In this document: positions 49,441-62,800 of the stretch, one piece after another
Layout of the letters: every line of letters starts with the position of its first letter
Position numbering within the stretch: the stretch's first letter is position 1
NCBI GenBank assembly: GCA_013399695.1
Contig: VXAU01001761.1
Location: forward strand, 186,001 to 250,000
From: Formicarius rufipectus
Taxonomy: Eukaryota; Chordata; Aves; Passeriformes; Formicariidae
Length of the DNA: 64,000 nt
Direction: 5' to 3'
The notes under the pieces: model-generated
What the model was told of the DNA's origin: nothing
The model's input: only the letters and a program-made list of their open reading frames with translations
Database searches by the model: none
Translations under genes and position numbers: made by a program

Positions 49441-52400
49441 GAGCCTGTGCACTTTGCCAGTAGGTTTGATACGACTGACTAAAAGCACCATTTTCCTGGT
49501 AAAACAAACACAGACTCCTTTTTAAAAACACCTTTTGATACTTTATGAGCGGGGCTGGTATATGTAACCTATCAAGCCCAACATATGGCTTATTATGACA
49601 TTTAGCTGATTAAAATAGTCTAGACATAAACTTGAGATTTCAAAATTGTTTAAGCTAAATCCGAAATACATTTTAATGTACAGTAGATGTATACTGCAAT
49701 TTGGGCCACCTGTGTCCCTGCAGGAATTATGGAGCAGGAAGTACTTTTGACTCAAGAAGTGTGTCTGAAAATTGAGGCTGTAAATTAACAACAGCTTGTC
49801 TATTAGATTATTTCACCCATAAAGGAGTCTGTATATTTCTAAATGCCTTGTGATTTTCAAAACCTTGCTGTTGTTACTTTTATTAAAGAAAGAGGTTGGC
49901 AACAGTCTGGGTATCTAGGCTGAGCACATTTTTAGAAAATCATGGAATAAATAGCAACAGCCAGCCAGACAGTGGTGAAGCATACTTGTGGCCACAAGAG
50001 GAGGAAACTCCAGGTTGTCCTGTTAGTGGACAAGGTGGTGCCGGTGTTCCCTGGCATCCAGGAGACTCAGCCCAGCTTGTTGCAGATGGCAGCTCTCCTG
50101 TTTGTTGGCCATTTCAAAGCCAAATGCACTGTGTACATACCACCGTTAGCCATCCCTGCAAAAGGCTGGATAATTTGCCTCTTTGTCAACTTCCTGGTCT
50201 TACTGCATAACTTCACATCACCATCTCACTTGCCTGCCTTTCTCCTTTATTTTTCCTTCCTTCCAAAAGTTTGGTCTATTTATGGTTTTTCAGCTGTCTT
50301 GGGAAAGGCCAGAACAGGCAACTAAGGGAAAAAAGAATTAATGCCTGCTACACTATCTGTCCCAACCTTCCCTTGAATGGTTTTCAAAGAGAGGAGCAAA
50401 GGATCCTAAAGGCTTCAGAGAGGGGTCCATCTCTTCAGACTCTTAGTAAGGGTATCACAGTTAGGCTGAATAATGATAAGGGCATCGTCAGCAGGGGTGA
50501 CAGGGCTAGGGAGAAATATCTACAGAGAATTTCCATGAGGATTATGTTACGGGACAGAATAAGCATCCTATCCCCCATAAATTGTTATATAATTCCCATT
50601 TTGCTGAGCAGTTCTGCCACATTAGTAAGAACTAATGACTTGCACAGAGCATGAGAGAGTGGCCTACATTGGGGTGATTACTTTGGCAAAGAGCTGTGTT
50701 ATGTTCAGTCTGGTCATTATAGAGAGGTCTAGATACATTATCCCTCTGTGGTTCATCCTTAGGAGAGGTCTGTACCCCCTGCATGGACACTCGTGTCCTG
50801 CTGAACAGAATAACACATTGGCTGTGGTAAGGGATCCTGTTACAGGGACAAATGTTTGGCCCACAAGAAAAATGAAGCCATGGGTAACAACTCATAGAAA
50901 TTCTGGGTTTACTTGAAAAACATGGGACTATGATTTGGTAGCTAGCGGTCCCATGATCTTGCACGCCCCATCTGCACGGTGGGTCAGTAGGTAACTGGCA
51001 GGTGTAGGTGGTGGAGGATGTGTCCTTGCTCTGCGTCTGGCCTAAGAGACAAGTGTCAGTGGTCCAGCCAATGCTACTGGATGGTGGGAGGCTCTTGTTC
51101 TGCCTGCAGAGATATCTTCCTCTCACATTAGAGCTAGTGGCAAGTGTTCAGGCTGCCTGCAGCACGGATGCTCTGTCTAGCAGCCCCACCAATATGCAAG
51201 AGCACGCTGAGTGCAGAAGTCAGGTTATCTGAGGGGCTCCAGACAGAAACCTGCTGCAAGCCAAGTCAAGGCAAACACATATGCACGAAACTCAAAGTCC
51301 TCTGAATCTGCCCTCCTCTTCCCTGGTTGCTTCCTTTTGCAATCCCCTTGGCTTGTTGGCTTGGTGTTGCCCCACCCCTGCTCTTCCAGGCTTGGTCCAT
51401 GTGGCGTGGCGGTTGCTAAATCACGGGTGGGCAGGCTTGTCAGGACACCTGGTTCCATCTGACCGCCTGAAGGCCTCTCACTCATCTTTTAATCCACGAA
51501 TGAAAGTGAGCCAGGCAAAGGGAATATTCTGGCTTTGCTGTGGGGTGCAATGATGTCAAGCACATAGCGTAGTTTCTTCTTTGCATATGCAGAGCTGGGT
51601 CGAATGGTCCAGTGTGGGCTGCAGCCAGAGCCTGCTTGCACCACAATGCTGGCAGGGAGTGGGCAGTGAGCAGGGCCTGCTGGGCAGATCATGGACCCCC
51701 ATGCTGGTGGGTGAGGTTGGGGAGTGGGGCCACAGTGATGCTGGGGGAGAAGGAGCAGTTGTCACTCTGCATCAGTTTCTTCCATCCCAGAATGCAGCAT
51801 ATTAAAGCAATTAAGAAAAGCTCTGCTCAATGTGGGGATTTTGAGGGGAAATATGAATGTAAGGATACAGCATTCCTCGATCAGAGGGGAGAAATAGCAG
51901 AGGGTAAATTAAACACAGCTGGAATGAGCATAAGAAATAGATTAATTTCATGAGATTTTTTTTTCTTTCCGTTCTTTACAAATTATAGGAGCTAGGAAAA
52001 CTAGCACTTCTTAATTCCACTTGGTATGCAACCTTTTAATCCTCTAGCCTGTCAGCCAGCATACATTGAATTCAAGTGCAAGGCATTCAACTTACAAACA
52101 AATGTTTGACATTGTTGTACCCCGCATCTTACAAATCCTCAATGGGGGACTCCTCTTTTCTCCCACACACCCTCTGCACATATCCCTTCTGCCTCCCCTT
52201 GTGCTGCTGTGAGAACAAACACTGTGGACAAGAGAATTCTGGAAAATATACTGGGAAATGGTATTTGTTGGTAAGTTGAGATACTGGTTCAGAGCAATGA
52301 ACAGCTCATTTGCAACAGCAATGTTAAGTTCTCCTGCCAGTATGCTTGTCAGAGTGGGGAACATTCCTTAGTTCTGAGGCTGCCAGACCTTGACACAATG

Positions 52401-55169
52401 ATATCTTGTTCTGTGGCTCAGGTGCTTAATTTAATGCAACATATATGGTAAATAGTAGTGGGGTTTGTGGACTAAGGCTCAACACCTACTGCTACTGTGG
52501 TAAATGCTCAGCTCTTCTTGGTTCTGGGCACCTTATCACAAGGTTGGGTGGCACCTGTGGAATCATGAGCTCAGTCTGGGTGCTCTTGAAGTCTGGGTAA
52601 AGAGGGAAATCAGAGCAAACAGGAAAAATATGTTTTTGTTGGTGCTAGTATTGCTGTACATTGCTGTATGCTGCTCTCATTCCTGCTGGACTCCGAGCAA
52701 AGTGACTGGGGAAGCCCATTTGACCATTGCATTAGGACAGGGATCAACTTCACAGTAGTGGCTGTAGGGCCTGGAGTGTATACTTTGAGGATATCTGAGT
52801 CCAGAGATGTCAGGGGGAGGCAGACTGTACATGGAGCTGCCCAAAACTGCAGGAATATGCTGCATGTTCCCCTGCCTGCCATATGTGGATGCAGGCTGCT
52901 GCAGAACTCAGCAGCCTGAAGCACTCCTTGCACCAGGACATACTGGCCCTTGACTCAATCAGCCACTGGCCACCATCCTACCTCTCCATCCCTCTGTCTT
53001 CTGGGGTATTGCCAGGAAAATCTGTGCTTAGGTTTGGGGTCAGGCTGTTGGATACCACCCCACCACCAAAGGGTGTGGGAGGGCTAAGCCTCAAACTCTG
53101 CCAGTGATACCCTCCCAGGGGTTGGTGAGCTGCAGCAACTTTGGTTTAAGAAAAAAGATGGAAGATAAAAGAGTCAAGAAGAGGATACAGCTGGGTACCT
53201 ATTGTAGTAGGCACTGCAAAAGCAGGAAAGGCTTTGACAGAACAGATGAAGCCTGTTTCCATAACGTACAAATTAGTATATTAACTAGTGCTGGACAAGA
53301 AATGCAAGTTATGGCTGGCACTCGACTCTTACCTCATATAGCTGTTGGGTAAAAGCATAAAGGATAGCCTTGATTTTGAATCTCTTGGCTTCTCTTAACT
53401 TGTATAGCAGCTGTAATATTAAGTAAATACATGTTTTCTTCTGGGAAGAAATTTTCTTTTTTTCTTTGGCAATGATAATTATTGTTGTTTTTTATTTAAT
53501 AAAATAACATATGGTCATAAATTGAGTGTCATTTGCCTTAACTACATGGATGACTTTGTTGGAACTTGTCCAGTCTTCAGTTAAAGATATATTTAAGCAG
53601 GTTTAAAATACAGTATGTATTTAAAATGAAGTGAATAATCCTTAAGGTATTTTGAAAATGGTGTTTAAGAAAAGTCTGTTCACAGTATGTTTTGGTAACC
53701 TCCCCGCTGCCGCACAGTGAAGCGTAATGTCTTCTGTGATGCACTCAGGCTATGATAGACTCACAGGTATGTATGGAGTCCTGTGCAGGAGCACAGTATG
53801 GATAAAATACCCTCTGTGAGGTTTGGAAGCCATGACTGCATTTCCCAGTGTTTCAGGGCTCGGATAAATACCCTGGAGCAGCACCCTTTGAGCTGTGACA
53901 GGGCATCCAGGCATCCTCATACTCCACATGCTTCCCTCCGGCCCTCATGCTGCCTTTCCCATTCCTGTCCTTCCCTTGCTCTTTCTGATACTCTCCTCCC
54001 TTCCCTCCAGAGTCGCTTCCTTGAGAGGACCAGAGTCATGACAGCATTCCCAAGCTGGCATCCCAAGATGGCAAGCTGTTTTGTACAGATGATGCTTCCT
54101 AGAAGAAGGACTCTGATGCCTTAAAGCATTTAATATTGTATCACCTGAACAGCATAAAGAAACCTTAAAGGAGGAGAGGAATTGAGAGTAGGAGTGAAAG
54201 GATGTAATTGTAATGCACTCATCCCATAGGTGTAACTGCTGAATTTTGGCACATTAGACTCTGTCTCTTCCACTAACCTGATGCTGCCTTTTTTGGTTCC
54301 TGCTCAGTGTGGTGTGTACTCAAGAAATCTTCCAGACCAATCAGAGGAAGATTTTGCAAGACCAGCAGGAAGTTTCAGGGATGTTCAAAGCACTCATTGT
54401 AGACTTCAAACAAACCTGTGCAGATAATTTAGGCTTCAGGACTGTAACTAGATAGAGGAAAATGCATGCTGTGATAAACTCATAGCATGTGATTGATACA
54501 GTGGGCAGAAAACCAGGACCAGAAAAGGTCACAGCCATGGTTAAAATGCCACTTTATAAAATGTATCAGGTCTGACATGCATCTTAAAGATAATGAACTG
54601 CTGCTGCCAATTCTCCTCTCACCTCACTGGAAGAGGCCAGGAAAGAGTTGTCCCTTACAGGTTGATTGCTCCCCTTGTCACACCTGGAGACTTTTTATGA
54701 CTATGTCTGACTACAAGCTGTGCAAAATATGGCTGCACAAAAGAGGTCCTGATGAGGTGACCCATTTGCACCAGCATAAATTCTGCTTATTTTATCCAAA
54801 TGAATTTTCCATGGTGGCTAACATCATTGCATGGATCTTGACCAATGGTACTTCTAAAGCTTGGTTCTTGCAACTCCTTCACGACCCTTGTGATATAGCA
54901 AGGAGATGTCCAAAAAGATGGGACATGTCCAATAACTAGGTCATTGTATAATCTACAGTCTTGCCAAGAACAGGCAAAAAACTCCATCCCTGGAAGGATT
55001 TTGGTGTAAAATAAATGTAAGAGTCACAGTGAAATCACTGACAGACATTCAATTTAAAGACCTTATTTCTCCAGTCAGACTTAAAAGTGTTGCCAGTTTG
55101 AAGTGAAATAGATTAAAAAGAAAAGCTTGTCTTTAGAATCAGAATAGAAAATGAAGTGATCATGGTTCC

Positions 55170-55285
55170 TCCTTATCACTGACATAGACTTGCCTTGGCA
55201 AACTTGGTTTGTCATCTAGTGTGTTGATGTCTTAGTTTTGCCATCTGTAGAACTATGATACCTATTATGTTTCCTGAAGGGGCGT
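55170..55285 (+). mobile_element. MIR-like ancient SINE relic
   Basis: The blocks CTTGCCTTGGCAAACTTGG, TGATGTCTTAGTTTTGCCAT, CTGTAGAACTATGATACC and TATTATGTTTCC line up in order with the MIR forward core ('CCTTGGGCAAGT', 'TGCCTCAGTTTCCTCATCTG', 'TAAAATGGGGATAATAATAG', 'TACCTACCTCATAGGGTTGT'). It is diverged and the boundaries are approximate. Confidence 0.5.
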
Positions 55286-56411
55286 GGGGAATGTGTGTTT
55301 AGCAGCTGGTAAATATAAAATTCATAGTTGGAAAAAGTACACACTTAATGGTATAAAATTTCAGTGATGAATCAGTGAATTAAAAGTCTGATTGCCAGGA
55401 AGGCAGGGGCTGAGTAAGACCTGCAGTTCTGGTAGTCAGTGGTGAGATGTGATGGTAGGACTTTATTTCTGGTTTTAAACTTTTCTTTTTTTCCTCCTCT
55501 CTTCTCTGATACTCTCTTAAAAAAAAAAAAAATCCCCAAAAGCTCCACAAAACAAACCCTAAATTATATCTTAGGGTTTTGAAATAGCATCAAAGGCATA
55601 GCTGGAATGCTTATAAATAGTTGTATCTTTTCTTGAAGGTGTGGTGTCCCGGTTTATTTCAGGACTGAGGCAGGGAAGTGCTGTAGACCAGGAGCTGTGG
55701 ATACTGCATAAGGCTGACTCCGTGACAGGGCCTGTGTTCACCCTCTCTGCTCACTCATGTACCCAGACCCTGCTCATCCACAGCTGCCCCACTTGTTGCT
55801 CTGCCCTGCTGGTAGCCTGTGCCAGTCGCCCTGGGGGTTACTTCTGTGTGTGCTGGCTTGTCCCAGTGCCTCCCTCCTTTGCCATACAGTTTTTGCCTCC
55901 CCAAACTCTCCCCTCCTTCCTCTGCAAATCACTTCTCCAGACAGCCCTCCCCTTTCTCCTGGCTTTAAACACACAGGCAGAGTGCAATTCCTTCCTGAAC
56001 GCCTCCTTAGGAAAGATCTAATAACGTGTCCCCTCACTCTGTGGGGGTCTGCAGGCTCCATGGTCATGGCACCACTGCCAGAGGGGCTGCCCCTCCTGTG
56101 ACCAGCAAACTGTCCTGGTGCCACACACAAGGAGCTGGCAGCGAGCTGGGACCAGAGGGGAGAGGTGGTGTCAGAAACAAAGCCTCTCCTTTGAACGACA
56201 GCACTGGAGAGCCAAGGATGTTGATCCGCAGAAGGATCTCCCCCCGCAGCCTGGGGGAAGGCAGCGCTCCGGGGGATTGGTCAGGAAGAGATGTGAGATG
56301 GCATCTCGTGGCATGGCACCACAGGGGACAGGCTGCTGGGAGAAAACCCCAGAGGCTCTTGGCTCAGAGTCCATGGAATGAACTAACCACCAGCCTATAA
56401 ATGAGAACATC

Positions 56412-56580
56412 CAAACAAACAAACAGAAATAAGACCAAATGTAAACCAACCAACAAACAAAACCAAACAAACAAAAACAAAAACAAAAACAAAAACAACA
56501 ACAACAACAACAAAAACAAAAAACCAACCAACCAACAAACCAAGGAAAAAAAAAAAAAAAAAGAAAGAAAAAGAAAAAAA
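56412..56580. repeat. Long A/C-rich low-complexity tract
   Basis: Roughly 170 bases with CAAA, CAAAAA, CAA and CCAA unit blocks. They pass into a pure A run (56547-56562) and then AAAG units. It is the longest tract of this kind in the window. Translations across it are artefacts of low complexity. Confidence 0.9.
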
Positions 56581-59117
56581 TGGGGGGGAAGAGAGAGAGA
56601 TAAAAAAGGATCCAGGATGGTGCTGCTCTGACTCTGGACCCTGTCGTCTTCTAGGACTGATGAAGCGACTGGGTGGTTCTTCAGATTCCTGTGGTCTGAA
56701 CACACACCCTAGTCATCACTGAGATGAGCACGGAAAAAACCAGTAATGAAAGAGGGCTCTGATTTATTTCCTGATAAAATAACCTTTGCTCTCAAAGGCT
56801 AACATTTCAGCTCCAGCTTGCAGAGAATGATCTTTTATTTCCATCCATCAAAGCCTACATCGTGCTGGATATCCAGAGAGTATTCTTCACACAGAGCTAT
56901 GTGTAGGCCAATGAAGGAAAATTACTACCTATAACTTTTTTATTCTGAGGGAGGAGAAAAAGGAGAGGGACTGAAGTCTGTGTTAAAGACTGGAATAATT
57001 ACTATCCATTGGCAACCCTGTGACTACAGTACCAGGAAAATTGCTTAAAAGTACTATGGAAGAAATTTTTTTTTTTCCCCGTGTAAATAATCAGTGGTTT
57101 TTTGTGGCCTTTGATCTGGATCTTCATCCAAATAATTTCTTTTTTATTTTTGCTCAGGTCAACATCTTGAATGAGTATCCAGGGTCTTCCTGCTCTGACA
57201 GGGTGTTAGATCAATACCAGTACATCATGTTTTTATCCTTTGCTGGTGTCGTTTTGGTGTAAGGTAAGAGCCTGCAGTGGTGACTGAGATTGACAAGAGT
57301 AAAAGTTAAGATTTCCAGTTCACATGGATGATTTCACACCACACTGTGCTGCAAATGGCTACACAGAACTATCAGCGTGAGTTAAAAGCAAAGTAGATTT
57401 TTATCTGCAATCAAAACATTAGCTGAGCTTGATACCCAAAGCAGCAGAGGCACCTGCTCTGTAAAGGAACTATTTGAAATAATGAGTTCTTTTCCATGAA
57501 AGCGAACATGTTTCAGGTCACTTTTCTGAAAACATAACTTTTTATATCAGTGGGCTGCACTTGGGTAGACCAAAGCACAGGGTCTTGCCGTGTTCAGTCA
57601 CCAGAACTAGCAGAGTGAGCAGTGAGACCCAGTGAATGACCGATCAGCACTCACGTGGCTGAATGTCTCAGTAGTCGTTGTGTGAGAGAGAACTGGCTGG
57701 GAGTGCCAGCTCAGTGTTAGCCATGGGTAAGGCCAGGGTTTTCCCTGGTTGTGATGGTAGTTTTGTGGGTGTTTTGGAGTGCTCTGAGAAGGCACATTTC
57801 ACAGAGCTGCATTCTCTTAGCTCCGAGTCTTCGGTGGGTTGGCAGAGCCTCTGCCACATGGGTTTGCTGGTGTTTACAAAGCTCTGTGAAGAGCTAATGT
57901 TGCAAGAAGAAGCTTGTGTGTAGAAAGCAGCAAGGGACTGTTTTTCTGTGAAAGTGGATAGAGGATGTCCATGGGTGTATGTAATATATGCTATTCAGCA
58001 TACAGGAAAACATGTTTCTGCCTACAAAGATCAACACACAAGAGGTAAGAGGAGTGTAGAGAACATGACCAAAAGTCTCTTGAAAGCATCAGGGATTTCC
58101 TTTTTTGCTAGGACCTGAGCTCTGCATTTTCTTTGGACGGCTCATGCTACCACAAGCTCCCAGAAGAGTCCAGAAAGGATGGGATGAGATAGGAGGGAGA
58201 AAGACTTTTGTACAGATGAATGGAGTGATGCTGCCATAGGTCATCAGTAGACTGACAGCTCCCCAATTCCTTCCTGCCCACTGCAGAAAACATAAATTTA
58301 TTTCCTGTGAGTTAAAAAGAGTATAATTTCATAGCTGGCAAGTATTATAGAGATACTTCCCATGGGAACCAACCACTGCAAAGAGGAGTGAGCAGTTACC
58401 TTGCAAACAGTGCAATAGGATGAAAGGCCAGGCTACTGAGTGGGTGCCTCCAGCTGAAGCTGGTGAGAGTTTTGAGGGCTGGATATCCTCATTGCAGTCA
58501 GTCAAAACTTTGAGAAGGCAAGTTAATGTTGGTTTACTATAATAATGGAATTGACCATCCAGCCATGAGCGTATCTACCTTGGCTATAGGAAAGCATTCA
58601 TGACCCAAAACAGAAGCTGGAAAAAATTGCAGAATAGCAGTAAAGAGCTATAATTCTCTCACTTTCAAGTTCTGGTGTTAAGGACCTACAGGATTATTCC
58701 CCAATTTTCAGCTAACCAGTCCTTCCAGCTCTTGTTGTAAGCAGTTTTCACGTAGCCTGACTTTCCCTCTAAGTGTACCCTTCATCCACAAGGACCCCAT
58801 AAAAAGTATTAGGCAAAGATTAAACATTATAAATGTATAACCAGCTCATAAAATGAGTTTTAAATGTTAAGCATGAAAGGGTGAATTTGCCTAAGGGGGT
58901 TGCTCTGAGCTCCATTGACTCAGGGAAACTTGTTCCTTAAGAGACATATTTATCACTATAGTTTATTTGTATTACAAGAGGCACTACTGGGGACTGGGGG
59001 CTTCATTGTGTGAGATGCAGTTCAAACATCCAGTAGCAATAAATTACCCCTGAATATTTTATATCAAAACTGATAGGAGAGGCCTAGGCTAATAATAAAA
59101 GAAGGTCTTCTATCCAC

Positions 59118-59215
59118 ATTTCATATATGGGAAAGTGAGGATCTGCAGTATGAAGGACTTTGCCGAATGCGGGCTGGTAGTCCTGCAAAAGCAAAGGGCC
59201 TCAACCCAGTCCCAC
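59118..59215 (-). mobile_element. Possible MIR-like relic
   Basis: CATTTCATATATGGGAAAGT, then GAGGATCTGCAGTATGAAGG, ACTTTGCCGAA and CCTCAACCCAGTCCC follow the order of the reverse-complement MIR core ('CATTTTACAGATGAGGAAAC', 'TGAGGCACAGAGAGGTTAAG', 'TGACTTGCCCAA', 'TTCGAACCCAGGTC'). Several positions differ and the middle is weak. Confidence 0.4.
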
Positions 59216-62200
59216 CGAGTGTCCCACTGCAGATCCTTAGCAGGATCAGCCCCTGACCTGCCCTTGCATCTGGCCAATACAAGGCCTGAGCGCTCTGCAC
59301 CAGTCCCACTTCATGCCTTCTTATGACACATTGCTTTTTTAAATTGAGATCAAATGCAGAGAAGGTAGAATAAAGCTCCTGGAATATTTTCTTCATTCTC
59401 AAACACAGACAAGGATCTAGTCATGAGCTGGAGAAGTAAAAATGCTGCATTATATGACTTAAAAAGCCAGAAAAGAAATGCATCCACAAAGAGACTACAG
59501 GAAGAAGATGCACTTTTGCATGGAAGATTTGAGTTAAAGAATGGTGGGAAAAAAAATCTGAAATGGAGATAGACCTATGCGTTTAGTCCTTAATAGCTGA
59601 CCTGGTTTTTCAGGCCTGCCAAACATGTGAAAGCTTTCCCAGAATAATTTCATTTATACTCAACTCCTCAACAAATAGACTTTATGTCTGTAGAGTTTGC
59701 AACCAAAGAAGCATTGATAATTGCCTGTGTCAAAAGAAGAGTTAAATTTTGCATTAAATTCCAAGCCCTTCCATTCCTCTAGGCTAGCTAACATTTCCTA
59801 TCGTTGTCTAACCAGAGTTTGTTTTCATGTCTCATTTTCTTTTCTATTGATGTATTAGTCTGGTAGACTGAGTTTTCTCAGAGGGTGAACTTTTGTGCAA
59901 GTTTCATTAGGAATGTTTCACAATACCTCTCTAAAATGTGATCGGTGCTTTTGTGCTGATTGAAAATGGTGCAGCAGCTTGTTAAAGCATATGCTTTTAT
60001 ATTTCATCAAAACAGATATTTTTTAAATGGAAATCTCAACTATTATGTTTCTCTGTGGAGATTAGAGTGAGCTTTTTCAAACTGTCAATACAATTGCTTT
60101 GAGCCTGAGTCTCTTATCAGATGTACCTCAGTAAATAAGGAAAAATTCTTCTGAAATAAGTGGAATTATTCTTATGAAAAACTTCAATGCATGATCTAGC
60201 AAGGGCCCTTGTTTTTATTATGTATCAGCCAGGCTGTCTGAGCTGTCCCAGGGCAGCCTGTTAGTAGTGTACATTTAACTAGAATATTAATGAAGGAAAA
60301 AGTCTAATTATTTGCATGTAATGTATTCCTTTAAAACTTCACAATAGGAAACAACATGTTTCACATTACCACTTACCTCCTCTAAGGCAAGAGTTGTTCC
60401 AGTGGTTAGGCTGTGTGAGAAATTATGCTACATACCACCACGGAGCCTCATGTATCTCTTTGCAATCTGAAATTCTTTAAATCTGCAGATCAAAATGCTG
60501 TTCTGTATTACAACAAGCTGTGCTGTACCATATTGTCTCCTCTCAACTCACAAAAAGAGATGAATAATTCACTAGGGTGTTTTTTAATTTCTAAAATAAA
60601 TACTTCAGTGCTGTTCATTTGAATAGATATTATAGAAGGTGACTGTTACCGTGGAATCCAAGTGTTCTTGTTGCATCAGAGTAAATACTTCGCACTTTTT
60701 GTGTCACTGATTTGTGTTCTTTGATTTTTATTTCTGAAGCTGTCCAGAATAGAGATTTGTTACATTTGCCTGCTGCCATGTCACCTCTTTTTCCTTCTGT
60801 TGGATAAGCAGACTTGTGCCTGCTCAGTACATGTATGTGACATCTCAAAAAACATATGCATTAGGAAACTGTCATATATAACTGTCCTGACTCTCCTCTC
60901 CCTGGTTTAGCCTGGAACCAGAGTCCTCTTACAGTGTCAGAGAAATTTTTCACTGCTCAACTTTTCTCAGGAGCTGAATTGAGTATTTCAGCTTCTTGAT
61001 TAACTCATAATTATGGTGATTATGCTCTGCTCATCCAAAATTCTCCTATATAGGAGCTTAATTTTAAACCAGTTGGCTGTCTTCTCTTTTACTAGCATGC
61101 AAGTATTAGAACAACCTGCAGGTGCAAAGTTTTGCTAAACCGAACTCAAAGGAGATAGGAAGTTAAAAGATGATGCAAAGGCTCCTCTGTCCATTTCTCC
61201 TGGGCTGTGTAAACAGAAGAGAACAAAGGCTTCAGGCTCATTGTCTTTGTCCTGATCTCTTTGCTGAGGAGATCTGGTTGGAAAACAGAATTTCTTTTTA
61301 CTGGAAATTTGACTCCTCTAGATTGTTTTTGTTGTGAATGAGAAAGTTAGTTCTTCATTTTCTCACAGATCATTCATCAAGGGGAAAAAATAAAGAACTG
61401 ATTAGGACATGTCACATTATTTCATTTTCATTTTCATTGTGGGAAATATATTTTGCTCTGGTCATATGCAAACATTTTGTTTCGATATACTGAATATAAT
61501 TACTTTTTCAGAAAAAAACACGAGAGACCAAGTTCTATCTGATTTTTTTTGAGATTGGTTTACTTGTCCAAATGAAATTTTTTTATTAAAACAAAACCAA
61601 ATTTTCCAAAGAAAACTGTTCTGTGGAAATGTTCATTAATCCCAACTTGCTTTTGCTGTTGCTCAAACTGTACCATGGCTCCAGTTTTCAGCTAGCAAGT
61701 GAACCAACCTCTGCACCCCTACCTAAGTGAGTGTGTATATGTTGCATGTGTACAATACATGTATGCACAGGACTGACTTCTGCCCTCAGCTACATGTGTT
61801 AATCCCTGGGGAGATTACCATTGATGTTGTGTATATATGAATGAAAGCAGAATTTGGCTCAGGATTTGTAATCAATATATAAGGTTTACTGAGTGATTTG
61901 AGATGCTCGGAGAAAACTGTTACATAAATGTTAGTCATTATTATTTGTAATAATTACCTACAGCTGTAACTATGGCAAGCCTCCATATAAAAACAGCTAG
62001 CCCCTGACATATGGCTTCTGTGCTTCAGCTCCAGATTCCACCAAAGTGCACAATAAACTCTTTCTTTAAAAGCATGTGCCTGAAGGGAACATGTAACCTC
62101 TGGCTCACGATAGCAGCCGTAACGACGAGGAGAAAATTATGCCATCCTTATTAGCAGCAGTAGGCTGACTAGCACAGAAAGGAATGGGTGTTGGATCGGA

Positions 62201-62397
62201 CCCTATCATGTGAATAACATGCTCCTGAGAGGCATTACAGCCATGGGCAATGTAGGCAGCAAATTAAATTCAGGTTGCAACTGGGTCAGAGCTAAGGAAT
62301 ATTTTGTAACCGTATTTTTCCAATGTGGCTGCAGATTAGCTGGATCCTTCTTTTTGGGGATGCCTTAATTCTCTTTGGTTTTACTTTTAAACTAAAT

Positions 62398-62478
62398 AAC
62401 AACTACAAACAAACAAACAAAACAATATAAAAACCCCCAATCCCCAAAAACACTAAACCCAAACCGAAACAACCCCCC
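62398..62478. repeat. A/C-rich low-complexity tract
   Basis: About 80 bases of CAAA units, A runs and C runs, ending in a C-run-rich segment. Its composition matches the tracts at 29535, 30147 and 56412. Confidence 0.85.
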
Positions 62479-62689
62479 TTCTCCTGCAAAGTTCCTTCCA
62501 AGACAAATAAAATCTTCCAAGGGTCCTCTTACTTTTTCTAGCTTTTCCCATTTCTGACAAGGCCACTACAGCCGTATAAACGATGAAACACAGAAACTGT
62601 TGAGCTACACACAATCCTACTACTCAATAATCTTTAGAGGAAGAGAGGAATATGGTATCTGACTGAAACTGCTTGGGAATTTAGGCAAA

Positions 62690-62800
62690 CAGCCTGTAAT
62701 TGCCAAATTGATTTTGGCCAGAAGACCAGGGCTAACACCCACAATAAGTATAAAGTGCCATGGGATCTTTAATGACCCCACTGCTTTGGACACAGTTTTA
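62690..62800 (+). mobile_element. Block resembling an ancient vertebrate SINE-type repeat
   Basis: The stretch contains GACCAGGGCTAACACCCACA, then AAGTGCCATGGGATCTTTAA, TGACCCC and GGACACAGTTTTACCT. From memory, a recurrent ancient vertebrate repeat carries 'ACCAGGGTTAACACC', 'AAGTGCCATGGGATCTTTAA', 'TGACCACAGAGAGTCAGGAC' and 'CGGTTTTACATCTC' in that order. I associate it with LF-SINE-like families but am not certain of the family name. The order and spacing agree, so descent from such a repeat is plausible. Confidence 0.4.

Noticed and set aside
50600..51130. Overlapping ORFs on both strands (164 residues on -, 93 on +), considered as a decayed envelope or other viral gene
   Set aside because: No recognisable motif, transmembrane or cysteine pattern, and no flanking LTR. 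The frames break within a few hundred bases, so these look like chance ORFs.
56364..56705. Phe/Leu/Val-rich minus-strand ORFs resembling membrane proteins
   Set aside because: They translate the low-complexity A/C tract. The hydrophobicity comes from TTTG/TTG repeats.
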